Shown piece by piece: positions 23,345 through 31,026 of a DNA stretch of 64,000 bases. The notes under the pieces were generated by a model, which was not told the origin of the DNA, ran no database searches, and saw nothing but the letters and a program-made list of their open reading frames with translations. Source of the DNA: Streptomyces sp. CB01373 (lineage in GTDB: Bacteria; Actinomycetota; Actinomycetes; Streptomycetales; Streptomycetaceae); assembly GCF_002803075.1 (NCBI RefSeq), contig NZ_NNBK01000006.1:253139-317138 (forward strand). The letters run 5' to 3'. Within the stretch, counting starts at the first letter, position 1, and each line of letters begins with the position of its first letter. The position numbers were made by a program, and so were the translations under genes.

Positions 23345-24205
23345 GTGAGCGCGGGAGAGCCAGGATCGGTGGTGCGGCGCATGCTGCTCGGCTCGCAACT
23401 CAGGCGGCTGCGGGAAGCGCGGGGGATCACGCGCGAGGCGGCCGGGTACTCGATCCGCGCTTCGGAATCGAAGATCAGCCGGATGGAGTTGGGCCGGGTG
23501 AGCTTCAAGACCCGAGACGTGGAAGACCTCTTGACCCTGTACGGCATCACGGACGAGACGGAGCGCACCTCGTTGGTCTCCCTCGCCAGGGAAGCCAACG
23601 TCGCGGGCTGGTGGCACAGTTACTCAGACGTCCTGCCGAACTGGTTCCCCACCTATGTGGGACTGGAGGGCGCGGCGTCGCTGATCCGCGTCTACGAGGT
23701 GCAGTTCGTGCACGGACTGCTGCAGACCGAGGCGTACGCCCGGGCAGTGGTCCGGCGCGGTATGCAGGGCGCGAGCGAGGCCGACGTGGAGCGGCGGGTG
23801 GCGCTGCGCATGGAGCGGCAGAAGTACCTCGTCTCGGAGAACGCGCCCGACCTCCACATCGTCCTGGACGAGGCCGCCCTGCGCCGTCCCCACGGCGACC
23901 GTGACGTGATGCGCGGGCAGTTGCAGCACCTGATCGAGATGTCCGAGCGGCCCAGCGTACGGCTGCAGATCATGCCGTTCAGCCTCGGCGGGCACGCCGG
24001 CGAGTCCGGGGCCTTCACCATCCTCAGCTTCCCCGAGTCGGACCTGTCGGACGTGGTCTATCTGGAGCAGCTCACCAGCGCCCTCTACCTGGACAAGCCC
24101 GAGGACGTCGCCCAGTACGAGCGGACGCTGGAGGAACTCCAGCACGACGGACCCGGCCCGGACGAGAGCCGCGACCTGCTGCGCGGGCTGCTCCAGCTGT
24201 CGTAG
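23345..24205 (+). CDS. XRE-family regulator with DUF5753 (WhiJ-like)
   Basis: The 286-residue protein has an N-terminal Cro/C1 helix-turn-helix (about 13-70; LGSQLRRLREARGITREAAG, then IRASESKISRMELGRVSFK). A DUF5753 domain follows, with the usual VYEVQFVHGLLQTEAYARAV and QIMPFSLGGHAG. Proteins of this class repress or activate developmental and antibiotic genes and act with a DUF397 partner. The GTG at 23345 was chosen for GGAGG nine bases before it. It is divergent from the ATPase gene, with copy 2 of the shared element in between, about 200 bases upstream of its start. It is the best candidate to bind both copies. Confidence 0.9.
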   Translation: MSAGEPGSVVRRMLLGSQLRRLREARGITREAAGYSIRASESKISRMELGRVSFKTRDVEDLLTLYGITDETERTSLVSLAREANVAGWWHSYSDVLPNWFPTYVGLEGAASLIRVYEVQFVHGLLQTEAYARAVVRRGMQGASEADVERRVALRMERQKYLVSENAPDLHIVLDEAALRRPHGDRDVMRGQLQHLIEMSERPSVRLQIMPFSLGGHAGESGAFTILSFPESDLSDVVYLEQLTSALYLDKPEDVAQYERTLEELQHDGPGPDESRDLLRGLLQLS

Positions 24206-24352
24206 GGAACCCCCCCGGAAACACGCATCGGACGCCCAACTCGCCTCGCTCGCAAGTACGATGACACGCGATCAGACCATGAAGAAGTGATCGGGGGTTG
24301 ATCCGGGGCTCCGACTGCTTCGACCGTCTCGCGGCAGGGGATCGAGGAGCGC

Positions 24353-25813
24353 ATGTCGTCCTACTTCACCGAACTGGCCCAGCAGTACATCGACGGCGAG
24401 TGGCGCCCGGGGACCGGCTCCTGGGACATCATCGACTTCAATCCCTACGACGGGGAGAAGCTGGCCTCGATCACCATAGCCACGGTCGACGAGGTGGACC
24501 AGGCCTACCGTGCGGCCGCCCGCGCCCAGAAGGAATGGGCCGCGACCAACGCCTACGCGCGCAGAACCGTCTTCGAGAAGGCGCTGCGGCTGGTCGAGGA
24601 GCGGGAGCCGGAGATCACCGACGTGATCATCGCCGAGCTCGGCGGCACCCGTCTGAAGGCCGCCTTCGAACTGCACCTCGCCAAGGAGTTCCTGCGCGAG
24701 TCGATCCACCTGGCGCTGCGCCCCGAGGGGAAGATCCTGCCCTCCCCGGTCGACGGCAAGGAAAACCGCCTCTACCGGGTGCCGGTCGGTGTCGTGGGCG
24801 TCATCAGCCCCTTCAACTTCCCCTTCCTGCTGTCCCTGAAGTCGGTCGCCCCGGCGCTCGCCCTCGGCAACGGCGTGGTGCTCAAGCCGCACCAGGACAC
24901 CCCGGTCACCGGCGGCTCCCTGATCGCGAAGATCTTCGAGGACGCGGGTCTGCCGGCCGGTCTGCTCAACGTCGTCATCACGGACATAGCCGAGATCGGC
25001 GACGCCTTCATCGAGCACCCCGTCCCCAAGGTCATCTCCTTCACCGGCTCCGACCAGGTCGGCCGGCACGTCGCCACCGTCTGCGCCTCCCACTTCAAGC
25101 GCTCGGTCCTGGAACTCGGCGGCAACAGCGCGGTCGTGGTCCTGGACGACGCCGACCTCGACTACGCGGTCGACGCGGCCGTCTTCAGCCGGTACGTCCA
25201 CCAGGGCCAGGTCTGCATGGCCGCGAACCGGATCCTGGTGGACCGCTCGGTCGCCGAGGAGTTCACCGCGAAGTTCGTCGCCAAGGTCGGTTCGCTGAAG
25301 GTCGGCGACCCGCGCGACCCGGAGACCGTCATCGGCCCGGTGATCAACTCCACGCAGGCGTACGCGCTGTCGGGCGTCGTCCAGCAGGCGATCGCCGAGG
25401 GGGCCACCGCCCTGCTGCGCGGCGCCACCACTGGCAACCTCGTCGAGCCGTCGGTCCTGACGGACCTGCCCGCCGACTCCGCCCTGCTCCGCCAGGAGGT
25501 CTTCGGGCCGGTCGCCTTCGTCGTCCCGTTCGACGGCGAGGAGGAGGCGGTCCGGATCGTCAACGACACCCCGTACGGCCTCAGCGGCGCCGTCCACACG
25601 GCGGATGTCGAACGGGGCGTCGCCTTCGCCCGGCGGATCGACACCGGCATGTTCCACGTGAACGACGGCACCGTCCACGACGAGCCGCTCGTCCCCTTCG
25701 GCGGCGAGAAGCACTCCGGCATCGGCCGTCTGAACGGCGAGACGACCCTGGACGCCTTCACCACGCTGAAGTGGATCTCGGTCCAGCACGGCCGGAGCGG
25801 CTTCCCGTTCTAG
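24353..25813 (+). CDS. NAD(P)-dependent aldehyde dehydrogenase
   Basis: The 486-residue protein is a full-length ALDH with catalytic Glu254 (LELGGNS) and Cys288 (GQVCMA). Its cofactor motifs are ISPFNFPFLLSLKSVAPALA and SFTGSDQVGRHVA. It oxidises an aldehyde to an acid; sequence resembles the benzaldehyde/vanillin or broad-range group more than succinate-semialdehyde enzymes, but this is a judgement by eye. GAGGAG lies four bases before the ATG. It converges on glutamate decarboxylase with only 14 bases between the stops. Confidence 0.9.
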   Translation: MSSYFTELAQQYIDGEWRPGTGSWDIIDFNPYDGEKLASITIATVDEVDQAYRAAARAQKEWAATNAYARRTVFEKALRLVEEREPEITDVIIAELGGTRLKAAFELHLAKEFLRESIHLALRPEGKILPSPVDGKENRLYRVPVGVVGVISPFNFPFLLSLKSVAPALALGNGVVLKPHQDTPVTGGSLIAKIFEDAGLPAGLLNVVITDIAEIGDAFIEHPVPKVISFTGSDQVGRHVATVCASHFKRSVLELGGNSAVVVLDDADLDYAVDAAVFSRYVHQGQVCMAANRILVDRSVAEEFTAKFVAKVGSLKVGDPRDPETVIGPVINSTQAYALSGVVQQAIAEGATALLRGATTGNLVEPSVLTDLPADSALLRQEVFGPVAFVVPFDGEEEAVRIVNDTPYGLSGAVHTADVERGVAFARRIDTGMFHVNDGTVHDEPLVPFGGEKHSGIGRLNGETTLDAFTTLKWISVQHGRSGFPF

Positions 25814-25827
25814 GGTCGCGGCAGGCT

Positions 25828-27240
25828 CTAGTGGTGGAACCCGGTGGCCGCCTTCTTGTCCCGGGTCAGCGGGTGCGGCTGGCGGCGCAGTTGGGGCAGC
25901 AGGCGGCCGAGGTCGTCGAGGAACAGCTCGGCGAGGTCGGCCGAGAACCCGTTGCGGCAGACCACGCGAAGGACTGACAGGTCCTCCCGGTTCGGCGGGA
26001 AGGTGTACGCGGGCACCAGCCAGCCGTTCTCGCGCAGCCGCCGGGAGACGTCGAACACGTCGTAGGCCTCGACTTCCGGCGCCGTGGTGAAGGCGAACAC
26101 CGGCAGCTGGTCGCCGCGGGTCAGCAGCCGGAAGTCGCCGAGCGCCTCGACCCGTTCGGCGAGGTGGCGGGCCACGTCCCGGGTGCACTGCTGCACCAGC
26201 CGGTAGCCCTCGCGGGCCAGCCGCAGGAACGAGTAGTACTGCGCCACCACCTGCGCGCCGGGCCGGGAGAAGTTCAGCGCGAAGGTCGGCATGTCACCGC
26301 CCAGGTAGTTGACCCGGAAGACCAGCTCCTCGGGCAGCGCCTCGCCGTCCCGCCACAGCGCCCAGCCGACACCCGGGTACACCAGCCCGTACTTGTGGCC
26401 CGAGGTGTTGATCGAGGCCACCCGTGGGAGCCGGAAGTCCCAGACCAGGTCCTCGTCGAGGAAGGGCGCGATCATGCCGCCCGAGGCGCCGTCGACGTGC
26501 ACCGGGATGTCGAGGCCCGTGCGCTCCTGGAGGGCGTCCAGGGCCCCGCACAGGTCGGCGATCGGCTCGTAGGAGCCGTCGAAGGTGGAGCCGAGGATGC
26601 CGACGACCCCGATGGTGTTCTCGTCGCACAGCTCGGCGGCGGCCTGCGGGTCGAGGTGGTAGCGGTCGCCGTCCATGGGGACCTGACGGGCCTCGACCTC
26701 CCAGAAGTTGCAGAACTTCTCCCAGCACACCTGGACGTTGACGCCCATGACGAGGTTCGGCCGGGCATCCCGCCCGGGGTAGCGGTCGGCGTTGCGCCGC
26801 GCCCAGCGCCGCTTGAGCGCCATCCCGGCGAGCATGCACGCCTCGCTCGACCCGGTCGTCGAACAGCCCACTGCGGCGGAGGGATCCGGCGCGTTCCACA
26901 GGTCGGCGAGCATCGCCACACAGCGCCGCTCCAGTTCGGCGGTGCGCGGGTACTCGTCCTTGTCGATCATGTTCTTGTCGCGGCACTCGTTCATCAGGAC
27001 GTCGGCCTGCGGCTCCATCCAGGTCGTGACGAACGTGGCCAGATTCAGCCGGGAGTTGCCGTCCAGCATCAGCTCGTCGTGCACGAGCTGGTACGCCGTC
27101 GAGGGCGGCAGGGGCGTGTCGCCGAGCCGGTGCTTGGGCGGCGCCTCGGCCATCTCGACGGCCGGATTCGCCTCTCCGTAGAAGGGGTTGACCGACAGGG
27201 GGCGCTCGTCGGGCTTCTCGTGTCCTCGGTGCAGCGGCAT
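25828..27240 (-). CDS. gad: Glutamate decarboxylase
   Basis: The 470-residue PLP enzyme converts glutamate to GABA and CO2, using up a proton. The PLP lysine is K283 in INTSGHKYGLVYPG, with HVDGASGGMIAPF and the C-terminal VCRNGFSADLAELFLDDL. The N-terminal part (VNPFYGEANPAVEMAE, then NLATFVTTWMEP) matches the GadA/GadB family throughout, so it is full length. A CLC-type channel gene follows upstream on the same strand, and aldehyde dehydrogenase faces its end. Acid resistance or GABA metabolism is the likely setting. No GABA antiporter is visible in the window. Confidence 0.93.
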   Translation of the reverse strand: MPLHRGHEKPDERPLSVNPFYGEANPAVEMAEAPPKHRLGDTPLPPSTAYQLVHDELMLDGNSRLNLATFVTTWMEPQADVLMNECRDKNMIDKDEYPRTAELERRCVAMLADLWNAPDPSAAVGCSTTGSSEACMLAGMALKRRWARRNADRYPGRDARPNLVMGVNVQVCWEKFCNFWEVEARQVPMDGDRYHLDPQAAAELCDENTIGVVGILGSTFDGSYEPIADLCGALDALQERTGLDIPVHVDGASGGMIAPFLDEDLVWDFRLPRVASINTSGHKYGLVYPGVGWALWRDGEALPEELVFRVNYLGGDMPTFALNFSRPGAQVVAQYYSFLRLAREGYRLVQQCTRDVARHLAERVEALGDFRLLTRGDQLPVFAFTTAPEVEAYDVFDVSRRLRENGWLVPAYTFPPNREDLSVLRVVCRNGFSADLAELFLDDLGRLLPQLRRQPHPLTRDKKAATGFHH

Positions 27241-27321
27241 GGGCTGTCTCCTGCGGGATCGACGCGATCGATGGGTTCCTGGGGCCGGGGGGTTCGAGGA
27301 GGCGGGGGAGGGGCTGCGGGG

Positions 27322-28605
27322 TCAGCGGATCGCCGTACCGTCCTTCCCGAGCTGCATCAGCGGCCTGCCGGTCACCAGCAGCCAGGCCGGCAGCGAGGCG
27401 GCGCACAGCAGAGCGAGGACGGCCGGCGAGGACACGAGTACCGCGGCCGTGAACAGGCTCACCCAGCCCTGCCGGGTGACGGCCAGGAGTATGCCCAGCA
27501 CGCCCGCCGCCACGCCGAGCGACTCGGGCACCGCGGGCACGAGGGCGTGCGCGGTCAGCCCGAAGGCGGCGCCGACGAACACGGACGGGAAGATCCGCCC
27601 GCCGCGGAACCCGCAGGACGCGGCGACCAGCAGCGCGGCCAGCTTCACCACGGTCATGGTCGCGAACTGCCCCGCCGTCCAGGCCCCGGGATCGCGGGCC
27701 AGTTCCGTGACCTCCGACAGCCCCTTGAAGAGCGTCAGAGGACCGCCGAGCACCGCCAGCAGACCGAGCACGAGCCCACCGGCGGGAAGGACCAGCATCG
27801 GATGCCCGAGCCGGGAGAAGGCACGGTGGACATAGGGGAAGGCGTACACGGCGAGCAGGCCGAGCAGCGCGGCCGCGAAGGCGGTCACCAGCGCGGCCAG
27901 GAGGTCGCCCCAGTGCGGCCGGCCGAGGGGAGGCAGACCCAGGTCGAAGGTGGGGCGGGCGACCAGCGCGGTCGTCAGGGCGCCCGCGGTCCCGGCGGCC
28001 AGCGGCGCGAAGAGGTTGTCCCACAGCGCCCCCTTGGCCGGCCGCCCGGCCAGCGCCTCGGAGACGACGAGCGCGGCGGCCACCGGGGTGCCGAACAGGG
28101 CGCCGATCGTCGCCGCCTCCGCCAGCACCGGCCACAGCGCGCCCGGCAGCCGGGGCAGCAGCCGGCGGCCCAGCGCGAACGCCAGGGCCACGTTCGCCAT
28201 GATGAGGGGGTTCTCGGGGCCGAGGCTCGGCCCGCCGGCCAGCATGAGCACGGCGGCCACCAGCAGCCCCGGCAGCACGGCCGGCGCCACCGGGGCTGCC
28301 GTCAGACCCAGCGTCGCCGGGTCCGGTCCGGCGTGCCCCGGCGCCCTCCACACCACCAGTCCCACCAGAGCGCCGGTCGCGGTGAGCACGACCAGCATCC
28401 AGACGACCGAGTAGCGCCCGATGCCCAGGGCATCGGGCAGGCTCCCCCACAGAACCCCCTGTAACCGTTCCGCCACCCCGCTCACCAGCAGGAACAGCAG
28501 ACTGGAGCCGACCCCGACGACCAGTGCGGGCAGGATCAGCGGCAGCAGGGCGCGGGCCGGGGCCGCCGGGGCGGTCGGTGCCTGCTGCGCGGTGTCCTGG
28601 GCCAC
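27322..28605 (-). CDS. CLC-family ion channel/transporter
   Basis: The product (427 residues from the GTG at 28605) has about ten membrane segments. It has CLC-like selectivity motifs: GGPSLGPENPLIM for the GREGP region and CGFRGGRIFPSVFVG for the GxFxP region. The closest description is the voltage-gated ClC ion-channel subfamily of the YfeO type. CLC H+/Cl- exchangers support glutamate-dependent acid resistance in enteric bacteria, and this gene lies directly upstream of glutamate decarboxylase on the same strand, 81 bases apart. The frame extends up to 28662, into the tipA promoter, but no clear ribosome site decides the start. Confidence 0.82.
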   Translation of the reverse strand: MAQDTAQQAPTAPAAPARALLPLILPALVVGVGSSLLFLLVSGVAERLQGVLWGSLPDALGIGRYSVVWMLVVLTATGALVGLVVWRAPGHAGPDPATLGLTAAPVAPAVLPGLLVAAVLMLAGGPSLGPENPLIMANVALAFALGRRLLPRLPGALWPVLAEAATIGALFGTPVAAALVVSEALAGRPAKGALWDNLFAPLAAGTAGALTTALVARPTFDLGLPPLGRPHWGDLLAALVTAFAAALLGLLAVYAFPYVHRAFSRLGHPMLVLPAGGLVLGLLAVLGGPLTLFKGLSEVTELARDPGAWTAGQFATMTVVKLAALLVAASCGFRGGRIFPSVFVGAAFGLTAHALVPAVPESLGVAAGVLGILLAVTRQGWVSLFTAAVLVSSPAVLALLCAASLPAWLLVTGRPLMQLGKDGTAIR

Positions 28606-28656
28606 GGGCTCACGATAAGCGGACGAAAGCGACACAACATCCGGAACGAAACACGC

Positions 28657-28687
28657 TTGCACCTCACGCGGCGTGAGGAGCCACCGT
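28657..28687 (+). promoter_or_regulatory. tipA promoter with MerR-type operator
   Basis: TTGCAC (28657-28662) and CACCGT (28682-28687) are separated by 19 bases, the long spacer of MerR-activated promoters. Between them lies a perfect 8-bp inverted repeat, CCTCACGC (28662-28669) and GCGTGAGG (28671-28678). The region closely resembles the known thiostrepton-inducible tipA promoter, where TipAL bends the DNA to bring the two hexamers into phase. Confidence 0.88.
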
Positions 28688-28714
28688 GGACCACGTACCG
28701 AGAAAGGAGCGGAA

Positions 28715-29476
28715 GTGAGCTACTCCGTGGGACAGGTCGCCGGATTCGCCGGAGTGACGGTGCGCACCCTGCACCACTACGACGACATCGGCCTGCTCGT
28801 CCCGGGCGAGCGCAGCCACGCGGGCCACCGGCGCTACGGCGACGCGGATCTCGACCGGCTGCAGCAGATCCTGTTCTACCGGGAGCTCGGCTTCCCGCTC
28901 GAGGAGGTCGCGGCCCTGCTCGACGACCCGGAGGCGGATCCGGCCGCGCACCTGCGCCGCCGGCACGAACTGCTGACCGCCCGGATCGAGAAGCTGAAGG
29001 AGATGGCCGCGGCCGTGGAGCACGCCATGGAGGCACGCAGGATGGGCATCGATCTCACCCCGGAGGAGCGGTTCGAGGTCTTCGGCGACCACGACCCCGA
29101 GCGATACGCCGACGAGGTCGGGCAGCGCTGGGGCGGCACGGAGGCCTACCGGCAGTCCCAGCGCCGTACCGCCTCGTACACCAAGGAGGACTGGAAGCGG
29201 CTCACCGAGGAGCAGGACGCGATCCACCGGCGCATGGCGGCACTGCTCGACGCGGGCACACCGGCCGGTTCCGAGGCCGCCATGGACGTGGCCGAGGAGC
29301 ACCGCCGGTTCATCTCCGGCAGTTATTACGACTGCGGGCACGAGATGCACAGCTGCCTGGCGCGGATGTACGTCGCCGACCCGCGCTTCACCGCCACCTA
29401 CGAGAAGATCCGGCCGGGCCTGGCCGCGTACCTGCACGACGCGATCCTGGCCAACGCCGAGCGGCACACGTCGTAG
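28715..29476 (+). CDS. tipA: TipA: MerR-family thiopeptide-responsive activator
   Basis: The 253-residue product equals TipAL in length and reads MSYSVGQVAGFAGVTVRTLH then HYDDIGLLVPGERSHAGHRR. It has a MerR winged helix (1-70), a coiled-coil linker to about 109, and the TipAS drug-binding domain (110-253). TipAL binds thiostrepton-like antibiotics covalently and activates its own promoter. TipAS is a second product from an internal start: Met110 (ATG at 29042) is preceded by GGAGG (29029-29033) eight bases upstream, so internal initiation is visible here. The Cys in SYYDCGHEMHSCLARM matches the position that traps the drug. The GTG at 28715 has AAAGGAG five bases before it. Confidence 0.95.
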   Translation: MSYSVGQVAGFAGVTVRTLHHYDDIGLLVPGERSHAGHRRYGDADLDRLQQILFYRELGFPLEEVAALLDDPEADPAAHLRRRHELLTARIEKLKEMAAAVEHAMEARRMGIDLTPEERFEVFGDHDPERYADEVGQRWGGTEAYRQSQRRTASYTKEDWKRLTEEQDAIHRRMAALLDAGTPAGSEAAMDVAEEHRRFISGSYYDCGHEMHSCLARMYVADPRFTATYEKIRPGLAAYLHDAILANAERHTS

Positions 29477-29507
29477 GAACGCCGCGGGAACGCCGGAGGA
29501 AAAAGGA

Positions 29508-29536
29508 GGGGCCCGGGTGTCCGGCACCCGGGCCCC
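29508..29536. terminator. Terminator between tipA and the YbjQ-type gene
   Basis: A 12-bp stem (GGGGCCCGGGTG at 29508-29519, CACCCGGGCCCC at 29525-29536) with a 5-base loop lies between converging genes. On the minus strand it is followed by a CCTCCTTTTTCC tract, so it is best formed for the minus-strand gene. Confidence 0.8.
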
Positions 29537-29542
29537 GGGCGG

Positions 29543-29908
29543 TCACTCCCGGACCAGGACCACGGCGGTGCCGTAGGCGCACACCTCCGTGCCGGCGTCC
29601 GCCGCCTCGGTCACGTCGAAGCGGAAGGCCAGCACCGCGTTGGCGCCCCGCGCGCGTGCCTGCTCGACGAGCCGCTCCATGGCCTGGTTGCGGGTCTGCA
29701 CCAGCGTCTTGGTGAGCCCCTTGAGCTCACCGCCGATCATCGACTTCAGACCCGCCCCGATCTGGCTGCCCAGATACCGGGACCGGACCGTCAGCCCGAA
29801 GACCTCGCCGATGACCTTCTCCACCCGGTGGCCGGATACCTCGTTCGTCGTCACGACCAGCACGTCCGGCTCGGGCTCCTGGCCGCCGCCGTATTCCTCG
29901 ATGTTCAT
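29543..29908 (-). CDS. YbjQ/DUF74 heavy-metal-binding-type protein
   Basis: The 121-residue protein matches the YbjQ family: VLVVTTNEVSGHRVEKVIGE, then GLKSMIGGELKGLTKTLVQT and ARARGANAVLAFRFDVTEA. The family forms pentamers; a metal-binding role has been proposed but is not firmly shown. It stands alone between tipA and the DedA gene. No strong ribosome site precedes the ATG at 29908; a CAAGCT hexamer six bases upstream may make the message leaderless. Confidence 0.88.
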   Translation of the reverse strand: MNIEEYGGGQEPEPDVLVVTTNEVSGHRVEKVIGEVFGLTVRSRYLGSQIGAGLKSMIGGELKGLTKTLVQTRNQAMERLVEQARARGANAVLAFRFDVTEAADAGTEVCAYGTAVVLVRE

Positions 29909-30065
29909 GGAGCAAGCTTGGCGTGAGCGGACCGTGCGGCGCCATCCCCCGGGCACTCATGGAACCTTGGGCGTATACCTTGCGTTGGTAGCTTTGTGCG
30001 GCACCGCACGAGGCTTCGCCTCGCCCCCGACGCCGTACCACCCCACCCCTCAGGAGTCCGGAACC

Positions 30066-30986
30066 GTGACGACGCTTGCCCTCGGCCCGAGCTGGCTGGA
30101 TCCGAACCACCTGCTCAACTCCTTCGGTATCTGGGGCCTGCTCCTCATCGTCTTCGCCGAGTCGGGTCTGCTCATCGGCTTCTTCCTGCCGGGCGACTCC
30201 CTGCTGTTCACCTGCGGTCTGCTGATCACGTCGAAGCAGCTGGACTTCCCGCTGTGGGGCGCCATCGCCCTGATCTGCCTCGCCGCGGTCCTGGGCGACC
30301 AGGCGGGCTACATGTTCGGCAAGAAGGTCGGACCGTCGCTCTTCAACCGGCCGGACTCCCGCCTGTTCAAGCAGGAGAACGTCACCAAGGCGCACGAGTT
30401 CTTCGAGAAGTACGGCCCGAAGTCCCTGGTCCTGGCCCGCTTCGTGCCCATCGTGCGCACGTTCACGCCGATCATCGCGGGCGTCAGCGGCATGCGGTAC
30501 CGCTCGTTCCTGATCTTCAACGTCATCGGCGGTGTGCTGTGGGGCGCGGGCGTGACGCTCCTCGGCTCCTGGCTGGGCAACATCGGCTTCGTCAAGGCCA
30601 ACATCGAGGCGATCCTCATCCTGATCGTCCTCGTCTCGGTGGTCCCGATCATCATCGAGTTCCTGCGCGCCCGCTCCAAGGAGAAGAAGGCCCCCGAGGA
30701 GCCGGCCGCCCCGGCCCCGGAGCCCGCCGCCCCGTACGGGCAGCAGCCGCAGCAGTTCCAGCAGCCGGTCATGGACGACGCCACGACCCGCCTGCGCCGC
30801 ATCGAGCCGCCGCACCAGTACGGCGGGCAGAACCAGCCCCCGCAGGAGCAGCAGCAGTACGGCTACGGCCAGCAGCAGTACGCGCAGCCGTACCCGCAGC
30901 AGCCCTACGGCGAGCAGCAGGGCCAGGGCGGCTACGACCAGAACCCGCAGTACCCGGACAACGGCGGCTACTACCGCGCCCCGTAG
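30066..30986 (+). CDS. DedA-family membrane protein with Gln/Tyr/Pro-rich tail
   Basis: The 306-residue protein has a full DedA domain (about 1-200): FAESGLLIGFFLPGDSLLF, GDQAGYMFGKKVG, and the conserved FVPIVRTFTPIIAGVSGMRY followed by FNVIGGVLWG. DedA proteins recycle lipid carriers such as undecaprenyl phosphate or affect membrane potential. After a last membrane segment and an acidic KEKKAPEEPAAP linker comes a low-complexity tail of about 100 residues of Q, Y, P and G (QQQYGYGQQQYAQPYPQQPY as one stretch). The GTG at 30066 follows AGGAG about eleven bases upstream; a longer open frame upstream has no support. Confidence 0.9.
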   Translation: MTTLALGPSWLDPNHLLNSFGIWGLLLIVFAESGLLIGFFLPGDSLLFTCGLLITSKQLDFPLWGAIALICLAAVLGDQAGYMFGKKVGPSLFNRPDSRLFKQENVTKAHEFFEKYGPKSLVLARFVPIVRTFTPIIAGVSGMRYRSFLIFNVIGGVLWGAGVTLLGSWLGNIGFVKANIEAILILIVLVSVVPIIIEFLRARSKEKKAPEEPAAPAPEPAAPYGQQPQQFQQPVMDDATTRLRRIEPPHQYGGQNQPPQEQQQYGYGQQQYAQPYPQQPYGEQQGQGGYDQNPQYPDNGGYYRAP

Positions 30987-31026
30987 GAAGTCCTCGTAGG
31001 AAGTGCGGGGGCCGGGCGCCCGCGGG

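Noticed and set aside
26164..28464. Plus-strand open frame of 766 codons opposite glutamate decarboxylase and the CLC gene
   Set aside because: It spans two real genes and an intergenic gap antisense, with a composition typical of a shadow frame.
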